From assembly GCA_910577585.1 (NCBI GenBank), contig CAJTNN010000011.1, positions 1 through 64,000 on the forward strand: DNA of 64,000 nucleotides. Reading direction: 5' to 3'. Source of the DNA: an uncultured Muribaculaceae bacterium (GTDB lineage Bacteria; Bacteroidota; Bacteroidia; Bacteroidales; Muribaculaceae). The first letter of the stretch is position 1, and each line of letters starts with the position of its first letter. The translations under genes were made by a program, and so were the position numbers. The notes below the pieces were generated by a model. It worked only from the letters and a program-made list of their open reading frames with translations. It did not search any database and had not been told where the DNA came from. Shown here one piece after another: positions 44,080 through 50,643 of this stretch.

Positions 44080-44269
44080 GAAGTTGTTTAAACTTTTTAC
44101 GAAAAACATAAATTGAAGTATTTTTTCTTCAAGCGCAATCTTAATTAATATTTTGGCATCTTTCGCCCCTCTTCATCGGTCGCGATGCCCGCATCGCTCC
44201 CTCTTCGAGAGCCGAAACCTGCTCAAAATCTTAATTAACCTTGCACTTGAAAAAAGTTTAAACAACTTC
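44080..44269 (-). repeat. Structured inverted-repeat element forming the 5' leader of the nuclease-like gene
   Basis: On the minus strand the element runs from GAAGTTGTTTAAACT (44269-44255) to AGTTTAAACAACTTC (44094-44080), exact reverse complements, 9 nt before the ATG at 44070. The core matches the 14882-15119 element. Inner arms CAAGTGCAA and TTGCGCTTG can pair, as can GATGC/GCATC in the centre. A consensus promoter sits immediately upstream, so the element would start about 3 nt into the transcript. Confidence 0.85.
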
Positions 44270-44278
44270 AATTTTTTG

Positions 44279-44309
44279 CAAATATAGTCACTTTCCGGCA
44301 GTTTGCAAA
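44279..44309 (-). promoter_or_regulatory. Promoter reading into the structured element
   Basis: On the minus strand TTTG (44309-44306), a 19-bp spacer, and TATATTTG (44286-44279) match the consensus exactly. The start is predicted near 44272. The rest of 44310-44488 holds short hairpins (GGACATAGTCC, GAGTTTATACTC) that may end the toxin-antitoxin transcript. Confidence 0.8.
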
Positions 44310-44488
44310 AAATCATAAGACAAGATGTCTCCCCTCGTCCGAATTGTAGGTATATCGAAGTTTCTGTATCTCTTTCGTTTTTCGTAAGTATCTCTAAAAT
44401 CTTGGTTCTGGGGCGGCTATCTCTGCCGTGAGAGGTGGACATAGTCCATGAAAGTCTTGACTTAAGAGTTTATACTCTATTTGAGTGA

Positions 44489-44941
44489 TTAGAGTCCATA
44501 TTGAGCCAAATGCGCGGCACTTTCACGCGGACTCTCCTTGATTGTACCTATTATTAGCTCGACATCATACTCATCAATCTCGCCCAGATAATTCCATTCG
44601 TTGAATTTCTGAGGATAGGCCCTCTTTAGCTGGACGCAATCGACAAAAGAATCATATCGCAGGAATGGATACTTAGATTGCTTTATGGGCATGTGGTACA
44701 TCTTGATGTAACCGGGAAGATTCTTGTTGATTTGAGAATTGATGATAACGCCACCGTATGCCACTCCTTCAGAATCAAAACCAAGTACGACAAAATATTT
44801 GTCTCTTGAAGCATCACCGGGCTTTGGCTTGATGCCGTTTGCATCAGTCATCGTGATTTCATAGACATCGCCGACTTTAACCGTTCGGGCGGCTAACCGC
44901 GAAAGCTCATCTTCATTGAGCGCATCTGAAATTTTTGTCAT
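44489..44941 (-). CDS. Probable toxin partner of a Panacea antitoxin (uncharacterised family)
   Basis: This 150-residue protein has a central region KYFVVLGFDSEGVAYGGVII and a patch with YDSFVDCVQLKRAYP; both look like conserved motifs. I do not recognise a named toxin family, but the SH3-like/beta-barrel flavour (VGDVYEITM...KYFVVLGF) resembles mRNA-interferase-like folds at a very loose level. Its start overlaps the stop of the Panacea-domain gene by 4 nt (ATGA). This gives antitoxin-first order, typical of many toxin-antitoxin pairs. The composition is more AT-rich than the flanking housekeeping genes, consistent with horizontal gain. The toxin role is inferred from position. Confidence 0.55.
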   Translation of the reverse strand: MTKISDALNEDELSRLAARTVKVGDVYEITMTDANGIKPKPGDASRDKYFVVLGFDSEGVAYGGVIINSQINKNLPGYIKMYHMPIKQSKYPFLRYDSFVDCVQLKRAYPQKFNEWNYLGEIDEYDVELIIGTIKESPRESAAHLAQYGL

Positions 44942-45489
44942 CTGAGTGCCGCTTCAATTTGCATCTGCTCTTCAATATATTCCAACATGGCTTCATCTGC
45001 ATTCATAACCTTAGCCATTGATATTGGAGAAATCACATTGGTGCCATGTACACGCCTGTGAGCCTCATCCCAAGCTGCGTCATGAGATTTTTTCATAAGT
45101 TGGCCGAAAGTCATGGCTCCATGCTCCATGATGGACTGATCCAGAGCGTCAATCTCCGACTTCGAAAGAAAATTCACATTAGCATCTCGCTTGGGAATAA
45201 GCACGTTTGGCGCATCTTCTCCTGCAAACTGAATCACCTCAGATAATTCCTCTGAAAGCTTCATGCGCGACTGCCCAAGTTCTTTTACAGCATCATAGAG
45301 ATGGGTGGGAACGGGTCCATATTTCAGAGCGCAAAATTCATCGGGCACTATGCCGCTACCCCATTTTGCAAGATGTTTCATCTCGGCAAAATAGAGAATC
45401 TTGAAAACATGGTAGAAATCAACCCCACCAGTCTTGCAAAGTATATACAGAACCAGCTCTGTGAGTTTCTTGCTATCAAAATTCGTCAT
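44938..45489 (-). CDS. Panacea-domain (DUF4065/SocA-like) antitoxin
   Basis: This 183-residue protein has FDSKKLTELVLYILCK, VDFYHVFKILYFAEMKHLAKWG and DEFCALKYGPVPTHLYDAVKEL. This is the conserved pattern of the Panacea (DUF4065) domain. Panacea proteins act as antitoxins for many unrelated toxins. A less regular C-terminal region (FLSKSEIDALDQSIMEHGAM; YIEEQMQIEAALR) follows. It is translationally coupled to the 150-residue gene downstream by ATGA overlap, and preceded by a short leader frame that also ends in an ATGA overlap. A consensus promoter lies upstream. Confidence 0.75.
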   Translation of the reverse strand: MTNFDSKKLTELVLYILCKTGGVDFYHVFKILYFAEMKHLAKWGSGIVPDEFCALKYGPVPTHLYDAVKELGQSRMKLSEELSEVIQFAGEDAPNVLIPKRDANVNFLSKSEIDALDQSIMEHGAMTFGQLMKKSHDAAWDEAHRRVHGTNVISPISMAKVMNADEAMLEYIEEQMQIEAALR

Positions 45490-45554
45490 AGGCGTTTCTC
45501 CTTTCTTACTCTAACGTATGAATTTCTACTGCGGTTTAGTTTAAACAACTTCAT
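45486..45554 (-). CDS. Possible 22-residue leader peptide coupled to the Panacea gene
   Basis: An ATG at 45554, at or within a few bases of the predicted transcription start, opens a 22-codon frame beginning MKLFKLNRSRNSYV and rich in Arg/Lys towards the end. Its TGA overlaps the Panacea ATG (ATGA). Its first codons are the 15-bp motif read in reverse. Translation is unproven; it could regulate toxin-antitoxin synthesis or be fortuitous. Confidence 0.4.
   Translation of the reverse strand: MKLFKLNRSRNSYVRVRKEKRL
45538..45552 (+). repeat. Solo copy of AGTTTAAACAACTTC at the 5' end of the Panacea transcript
   Basis: An exact copy of the motif. On the minus strand it begins within about 2 nt of the predicted start site. 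Confidence 0.8.
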
Positions 45555-45560
45555 AGTCAG

Positions 45561-45591
45561 CAAATTTACAATTTTTTTTGCAAACCACAAA
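45561..45591 (-). promoter_or_regulatory. Promoter of the Panacea toxin-antitoxin-like operon
   Basis: On the minus strand TTTG (45591-45588), a 19-bp spacer, and TAAATTTG (45568-45561) match the consensus. Confidence 0.78.
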
Positions 45592-45686
45592 ATCGGCTTA
45601 AAACTACGATTTTACTACATCCCCCTGTCTTTATTTGGGTGAAGTCGAGGTTTTTTTGAGTTGGTGTGCTTTTTTTTGTGGAAAAA

Positions 45687-45730
45687 TTTGGAAGTTATTG
45701 TAATTATTACTAACTTTGTAATCGTTACAA
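45687..45730 (+). promoter_or_regulatory. perR promoter with overlapping palindromic operator
   Basis: TTTG (45687-45690), 20 bp, and TAACTTTG (45711-45718) form a consensus promoter. Two palindromes overlap it: GTAATTATTAC (45700-45710) in the spacer and TTGTAATCGTTACAA (45716-45730) from the -7 element across the start site. Their AT-rich GTAAT/ATTAC form suits a Fur/PerR-type operator and autoregulation. Confidence 0.75.
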
Positions 45731-45747
45731 TTTAGTTAATTCTAAAA

Positions 45748-46191
45748 ATGATGACAGAGACCACCACATACACCGGCAATGAGCTGTTGCAGATGCTGCA
45801 TAAGGCGGGGGTTCGCCCGTCGGCACAACGTCTGGCAGTGCTCGACTATATTGCCAACCGCAAGACACATCCGGCGGCCGATGAGGTGTATGTGCATCTA
45901 TCGCATGAATTCCCCTCGATGTCGCGCACCACGGTGTATAATTCACTCCATGCGTTGGCCGAGGCCGGTGTGCTGCGCCCGCTTGAGATTGAGAGTCAGT
46001 CGACTCGCTACGACCTCGCGCCGCAGATGCCCCATAGCCATTTCAGATGCACCGCCTGCGGCCGCATCTTCGATATGGCACTACCCCCGGGCATAGAGAG
46101 CGCCGTCACGCAGGGTTTCAGGGTGGCCACCACCGAGTTGTGCTTCGCGGGCACCTGCCCCGAATGCACGGCCAGAGGCAATGCCAACTGA
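45748..46191 (+). CDS. perR: PerR/Fur-family metal-dependent repressor
   Basis: This 147-residue protein has the winged helix (GVRPSAQRLAVLDYIANRKTHPAADEVYVHLS...MSRTTVYNSLHALAEAGVL) and a metal domain with HSHFRCTACGRIFDM and GTCPEC, the structural zinc CxxC pairs. The spacing and the downstream rubrerythrin gene point to the peroxide regulator PerR rather than Fur. It represses peroxide-defence genes until its metal site is oxidised. Two palindromes overlap its own promoter. The two adjacent Met codons at 45748 and 45751 cannot be told apart as starts. Confidence 0.9.
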   Translation: MMTETTTYTGNELLQMLHKAGVRPSAQRLAVLDYIANRKTHPAADEVYVHLSHEFPSMSRTTVYNSLHALAEAGVLRPLEIESQSTRYDLAPQMPHSHFRCTACGRIFDMALPPGIESAVTQGFRVATTELCFAGTCPECTARGNAN

Positions 46192-46339
46192 GAGATGCAG
46201 ATAGCGCGGAATGGCTGAATACGGGTGATGACGTATGCATCAATCTCCAACACACCCATCCGCCCGGATGGCATCGGCCGCTGCCGACATCGGCGGCTGG
46301 AAAAACAGATAATCCAACATTAAAAATCAACATAAAGAC

Positions 46340-46882
46340 ATGAAAGAACTGAAAGGAACAAAGACAGAGAAGAACCTCATGGAGGCTTTCGCCGGCGAAT
46401 CACAGGCCCGCAACAAGTATTCTTACTACGCCTCAAAGGCCCGCAAGGATGGCTTCGAGCAGATTGCAGCCATCTTCGAGGAGACCGCCCACAATGAGAA
46501 GGAGCACGCCAAGCTGTGGTTTAAATACCTGCACGGCGGCGAGATGCCCGACACCATGGCCAACCTCCGCGACGCAGCCGAGGGTGAGAACTACGAGTGG
46601 ACCAACATGTACGACCGCATGGCCGCCGAGGCCGAAGAGGAGGGCTTTGCTGAGATTGCCCGCAAATTCCGCGCCGTAGGTGCCATCGAGCGTCACCACG
46701 AAGAGCGCTACCGCAAACTCCTCAAGAACATCGAGGAGGGCATCGTATTCTCACGCGACGGCGACACAGTATGGGTATGCCGCAATTGCGGCCACATCGT
46801 GATCGGCAAAAAGGCTCCCGCCGTATGCCCCGTGTGCCTGCACTCACAGTGCTTCTTCGAAATCAAAGCCGATAACTATTGA
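46340..46882 (+). CDS. rbr: Rubrerythrin
   Basis: This 180-residue protein has the diiron four-helix bundle (LMEAFAGESQARNKYSYYA, IFEETAHNEKEHAKLWF, AEEEGFAEIARKFRAVGAIERHHEERY) and a C-terminal rubredoxin-like iron site (VCRNCGHIVIG and AVCPVC). It reduces hydrogen peroxide to water in anaerobes, with electrons from rubredoxin or similar donors. It lies 150 nt after perR and is a likely PerR target. A hairpin with a CTTTTAT tail terminates it. Confidence 0.95.
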   Translation: MKELKGTKTEKNLMEAFAGESQARNKYSYYASKARKDGFEQIAAIFEETAHNEKEHAKLWFKYLHGGEMPDTMANLRDAAEGENYEWTNMYDRMAAEAEEEGFAEIARKFRAVGAIERHHEERYRKLLKNIEEGIVFSRDGDTVWVCRNCGHIVIGKKAPAVCPVCLHSQCFFEIKADNY

Positions 46883-46952
46883 TACACCCCCTCCGCTATA
46901 ATGGAGGGTGGACTGCCGCAGAGCAGACACTTCTGAATTAGAACTCTATCGC

Positions 46953-47005
46953 ATGCTCCCCGCCACGGACTCTTGACCCAGAGCCGCGGCGGGGAGCATC
47001 TTTTA
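46953..47005 (+). terminator. Terminator of rubrerythrin
   Basis: ATGCTCCCCGCC (46953-46964) pairs perfectly with GGCGGGGAGCAT (46988-46999), followed by CTTTTAT. Confidence 0.75.
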
Positions 47006-47032
47006 TCTCAGCGGCCAGGTAACCGTTAAGTT

Positions 47033-47075
47033 AAGCGAAAAAATCTGCGCCCTTAAATTCCTTTCCCATCTTACC
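47033..47075 (+). repeat. Repeat A, copy 2
   Basis: Second copy of the 43176-43219 sequence, same orientation, about 175 nt upstream of the MFS gene. A -7-like TAATTTTG at 47188-47195 lies between it and the ATG. No gene is seen in 46883-47249. Confidence 0.85.
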
Positions 47076-47249
47076 GATTATGAATATTCAGTCCCTTCCT
47101 AAACTTAAAGGTGTTGTGGTAACCGCCGGCTCTATTATCTGACTCTATTATTAAGCGCAGGAGGCCGGAATATGCCGGAATATTTTGTAATTTTGCAGTC
47201 CGAAATTCACTGAAGTCATCTGACCGACTTCACCATATCACCAGACCCT

Positions 47250-48455
47250 ATGACTGACCTGCTGAAAAAACTTACTGCCATATCGCGCGAAGCCACCTTC
47301 CCGGTGCTGATGTCGCTATGCGCTGTGCATTGCTTCAACGACTTGTTGCAATCGGTCGTGTCGGCCGTGTATCCGATGCTGAAGGATGACCTTCAGCTCA
47401 GTTTTGGCCAGATTGGCCTCATAACCCTCGTATATCAGATTGCAGCCTCGGTATTTCAGCCGGTGGTGGGGCTGGCCTTCGACAAGCGCCCTTATGTGGG
47501 GAGTCTGCCGATGGGAATGCTGTTCACCTCAGCGGGAATATTACTATTTGCCTTCGCCATGTCGATGACGACCGTGTTGATAGCCGTATTCCTCGTGGGG
47601 ATCGGTTCATCGACGCTCCACCCAGAGGCCTCGCGCATCACCTCGCTTGCCAGCCACGGGCGCCGCGGACTCGCTCAGTCGATATTTCAGGTGGGCGGGA
47701 ATCTCGGCACCTCGATTGGACCGCTGCTCGTGGCCTTCATGGTTGCCCCCTACGGCCGACGCCATATCGCATGGTTTCTGATTGTGGCCGCACTGGCCTT
47801 CATGAGCATGCGCCGCATCTGCCGCTGGTATGGCGGCTATCTCGCGCAGGCACGCAGCAATCCGGCCAAGGCGGCCATCCACGTGCCGCGTCCACTTTCA
47901 GCCGGACGCACAGCCTTTGTGATTGCGGTCATACTGGTGCTTATATTCTCGAAGTATATCTACATGGCTTCGCTCACCAACTACTACACCTTCTATCTTA
48001 TCGACCACTTTGGCGTGAGCATCAAGACGTCGCAGATATTACTCTTCGTATTTCTCGCCGCCACTGCCATCGGCACACTTGTCGGTGGACCGGTCGGCGA
48101 CCGCTACGGCCGCAAACCGGTGATATGGATCTCAATTCTCGGCGCCGCTCCCTTCAGCCTGGTGATGCCTCACTGCGGACTGACCCTTACGGTCATCATG
48201 AGTTTCGGAGCCGGCTTCATGCTTGCCTCAGCTTTCCCGGCCATACTGCTCTACACGCAGGAGCTGCTGCCCAACAAACTCGGGCTTGTGTCGGGTCTCT
48301 TCTTCGGTCTGTCGTTTGGTGTGGCAGGTGTGGCGGCGGCAATATTAGGGTATTATGCCGACCATGTGGGTATAGATGCCGTCTATAACGCGTGCGCATA
48401 CATGCCGTTGCTCGGACTCGTGGCCGCGTTGCTCCCCAACCTGCGCCAGCGCTGA
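47250..48455 (+). CDS. MFS transporter, fosmidomycin-resistance (Fsr) type
   Basis: This 401-residue polytopic protein has twelve hydrophobic segments. Its N-terminus (FPVLMSLCAVHCFNDLLQSVVSAVYPML) and GSSTLHPEASRITSLASHGRRGLAQSIFQVGGNLGTSIGPL match the Fsr subfamily of the major facilitator superfamily. The usual GDRYGRK loop motif is present at the second half (VGGPVGDRYGRKPVIWIS). Fsr proteins export drugs such as fosmidomycin; the natural substrate is unknown. It is a single gene with a weak promoter. Confidence 0.88.
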   Translation: MTDLLKKLTAISREATFPVLMSLCAVHCFNDLLQSVVSAVYPMLKDDLQLSFGQIGLITLVYQIAASVFQPVVGLAFDKRPYVGSLPMGMLFTSAGILLFAFAMSMTTVLIAVFLVGIGSSTLHPEASRITSLASHGRRGLAQSIFQVGGNLGTSIGPLLVAFMVAPYGRRHIAWFLIVAALAFMSMRRICRWYGGYLAQARSNPAKAAIHVPRPLSAGRTAFVIAVILVLIFSKYIYMASLTNYYTFYLIDHFGVSIKTSQILLFVFLAATAIGTLVGGPVGDRYGRKPVIWISILGAAPFSLVMPHCGLTLTVIMSFGAGFMLASAFPAILLYTQELLPNKLGLVSGLFFGLSFGVAGVAAAILGYYADHVGIDAVYNACAYMPLLGLVAALLPNLRQR

Positions 48456-48484
48456 GGTCTCCTTTACTTCTCATAACCTTAGGC

Positions 48485-48534
48485 AGCTACGTGTAAGCCA
48501 CATAGTAGGTGCGTAGCAACTACGTATAAGTCAC
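48485..48534 (+). repeat. Pair of 18-20 bp direct repeats with AGTAGTTGC-like core
   Basis: GCTACGTGTAAGCCACA and ACTACGTATAAGTCACA lie about 32 bp apart. The segment also contains CGTAGCAACTACGTA, close to the AAGTAGTTGCTAAG repeats around the ATPase gene at 62.2-63.9 kb. Confidence 0.55.
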
Positions 48535-48538
48535 AGAA

Positions 48539-48574
48539 AACCCCGGCAGCCACAGTGATGAGGCTACCGGGGTT
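48539..48574 (-). terminator. Terminator of the minus-strand caspase operon
   Basis: AACCCCGGCAGCC (48539-48551) and GGCTACCGGGGTT (48562-48574) pair. The minus strand continues TTCTG after the GGGGTT stem. It lies 30 nt past the stop of the outer-membrane protein gene. Confidence 0.75.
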
Positions 48575-48603
48575 GTCGTATCGGATTGTTTCAGACCGTC
48601 GTA

Positions 48604-49563
48604 TCAGAATACGAAGTCTACGTATATACGTGTCTCAGCGAATTTGCGGGTATAGCTGCCATCGGTATCCTCGCGCTTGTTCATGCTGACACCCTGGCCA
48701 TAGAAAGATGTGCCGTTGTTATAACCGTAGGGGTCTAGTGTGGAGTTGTTCATCTTGCCCGAGCCCCAGCGACCCTCGACACCCAGACCGAAGATGCGCC
48801 ATTGCAGCTTGAAGCCGAAGTCCATCATGTTGATGTATCCAATCTCAATCTCGACATCGCTCCCGTCGCCCCACTTCTGGGCATCCACGGCGGCCGAAGC
48901 CGAAGCTGCATTCACCAGATTCCATGAATAGAAGTTCACGCCGAAGGTGGGCTGATAGTGGAAGTATACGTTCAGGCGCAGCGAGGCAGCCTCATTATCC
49001 ATAAATGAGAGGGGAGCCACAGTGATTGTGGGACCCACGCCGCAGAGGCCCACCAGAGCCGACATGTGAGAGAAGCGCAGATAGTTGGGGTCTGATGTGG
49101 AGGTAGACGATGATGGCTGCTGCATGTTGCTTGTCCAGCCTTGATAGTTGTTGGTATAACCGCTGCCACTCGAGTAGACGGGGCGTGCGAACTTGTCGTA
49201 CATCGCAAATTGCAGGTCGATCCAACGTGCGTCAAGACCGAACTTCACGACTCCGCCCACAGGCTTCTTGCGGGGCCACAGATAGGATGTGCCCTTATTG
49301 AGAAATATGCCGAACTTGGCTTTTTCAGCCTCATAGACCTCGCCGGCTGTAGAGGCGATTGAATAGCCGAGGTTGAAGTATCGGCCACTGCGCCACACCG
49401 ACTCATGGATGCTGTCGGCACGCAATTCGGCCAGACGCGAGTTTGCAGAAGAGAGAGCGTTCTCGATCGAGTCAAGACGCGCCGCGCTGCTATAGTCATA
49501 CTGTGCGCTTGCCACACCCATTCCGGCCAGGCCGAGCATCAGCGAAAGAAGTATCTTTTTCAT
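48604..49563 (-). CDS. Predicted outer-membrane beta-barrel protein in the caspase operon
   Basis: This 319-residue protein has a signal peptide (MKKILLSLMLGLAGMGVASAQ). A short coiled region (LDSIENALSSANSRLAELRAD) precedes alternating aromatic/hydrophobic strands (GRYFNLGYSIAS, GGVVKFGLDARWIDLQFAMYD, GFKLQWRIFGLGVEGRWGSG). The last residue is Phe (TRIYVDFVF), as in proteins folded by the BAM machinery. I do not recognise a named family. It is third in the operon after the LRR-caspase and the lipoprotein and may link the caspase to the outer membrane; that is inference from gene order. Confidence 0.7.
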   Translation of the reverse strand: MKKILLSLMLGLAGMGVASAQYDYSSAARLDSIENALSSANSRLAELRADSIHESVWRSGRYFNLGYSIASTAGEVYEAEKAKFGIFLNKGTSYLWPRKKPVGGVVKFGLDARWIDLQFAMYDKFARPVYSSGSGYTNNYQGWTSNMQQPSSSTSTSDPNYLRFSHMSALVGLCGVGPTITVAPLSFMDNEAASLRLNVYFHYQPTFGVNFYSWNLVNAASASAAVDAQKWGDGSDVEIEIGYINMMDFGFKLQWRIFGLGVEGRWGSGKMNNSTLDPYGYNNGTSFYGQGVSMNKREDTDGSYTRKFAETRIYVDFVF

Positions 49564-49659
49564 AATGATTAGAGTTTTCGGGCATCAGCGCCGCAAGAGG
49601 AAAGCTCGCCGCTTGCTTGCGGGCCGACACCTATGTAGTGTAGAATGAGGTGGTGGCGA

Positions 49660-50628
49660 TTATTTCATCGAGATATAATCAAGGCTGCACTCTGTATACT
49701 GGTTGAGCAGCCAGTTGGCACGCACCATCGAGAGGCGTCCCTCCCACGAGATGTTATAGTCGAGCGACAGTGTATAGGCTGACTCGGCACGCGACTCATC
49801 CAGGCCAAGGGCAGAGAGGAAAGGACTGCCGGATGTGGTGATTTCAGTCGGGAAATGCACCGGAGCGGCGCCAAACCATCCGAATACCTGGAAGACACCC
49901 ATCAGCGGCATTGTCGGATCCCACTGGGCCCAGCGGTTGACTACGTCGCCATACTTCAGCGTCGATGTGCCGAAATAGGGTGAATTGATCTCCACGAGGT
50001 CGCCGTTGGCATCCCATACCTGTGCGTAGTCGGTGCCGTTGACATTGATGTTGGTGAGCTGGGCTGAGCTATTGTAGCTGAAAGTCACCTCGCCTGTGGC
50101 TGTCACCTCGGCCAGTTCATTATTCTCATACTTTGATTTAGAATAGATGAGGTGTTTCAGGCGGCCATCCTCGAACTCCATGCCATCGAGCACAGTTTCA
50201 TAGCGCACCTGCACCCATTGAGAGTCATAATAGCTGTTGCTCGGGCCATTTTTATACTCATCTGTCTCATAGTACCACATCACCTTCGACGGGCCCTCAC
50301 CGGGTAGCTGATAGGTGAATTCATACTCTACGTTGTGGCTGTTGGCGGACCAACTGTCAGAGGTCATGCTGACCGGGCGCCCAGAGTTGTCATACTGAAT
50401 CTGGAAGGTGAGATTGTTGTACCCGACGCGCTGCACGCGTGTCGTGGTCAGCGGATTTGTAGCGTCATCGCCTGAGTTGCCTCCGCCGGGAGTCGTCACA
50501 TTGCCGTTGTCATCCACCGTGATGGTCTGGTCGAGATTCAGGGCATTGTCAGGATCATCGGCCGTGCATCCGGTGGCCAGGATGGCCATGGCGGCGAGAG
50601 CTCCCGAGAGATAAATATGTTTCTTCAT
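49660..50628 (-). CDS. DUF4595-like exported lipoprotein
   Basis: This 322-residue protein has a lipobox (LAAMAILATGCTADDPDN) and a Gly/Asp-rich linker. RHS/YD-like beta hairpins follow (NLTFQIQYDNSGRPVSMTSDSW, YNSSAQLTNINVNGTDYAQVWDANGDLVEI), a pattern I associate with DUF4595 lipoproteins of Bacteroidota. It starts 15 nt after the LRR-caspase stop, so the two are certainly in one transcript unit. Function is unknown; it should face the periplasm or cell surface and could be a substrate or ligand module for the caspase-family proteins. Confidence 0.65.
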   Translation of the reverse strand: MKKHIYLSGALAAMAILATGCTADDPDNALNLDQTITVDDNGNVTTPGGGNSGDDATNPLTTTRVQRVGYNNLTFQIQYDNSGRPVSMTSDSWSANSHNVEYEFTYQLPGEGPSKVMWYYETDEYKNGPSNSYYDSQWVQVRYETVLDGMEFEDGRLKHLIYSKSKYENNELAEVTATGEVTFSYNSSAQLTNINVNGTDYAQVWDANGDLVEINSPYFGTSTLKYGDVVNRWAQWDPTMPLMGVFQVFGWFGAAPVHFPTEITTSGSPFLSALGLDESRAESAYTLSLDYNISWEGRLSMVRANWLLNQYTECSLDYISMK

Positions 50629-50643
50629 ATGTATTGAGTTTAT

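Noticed and set aside
44173..44442. An 89-codon minus-strand frame across the nuclease-gene promoter and repeat element
   Set aside because: It runs through a consensus promoter and half of a structured repeat; no independent evidence of coding.
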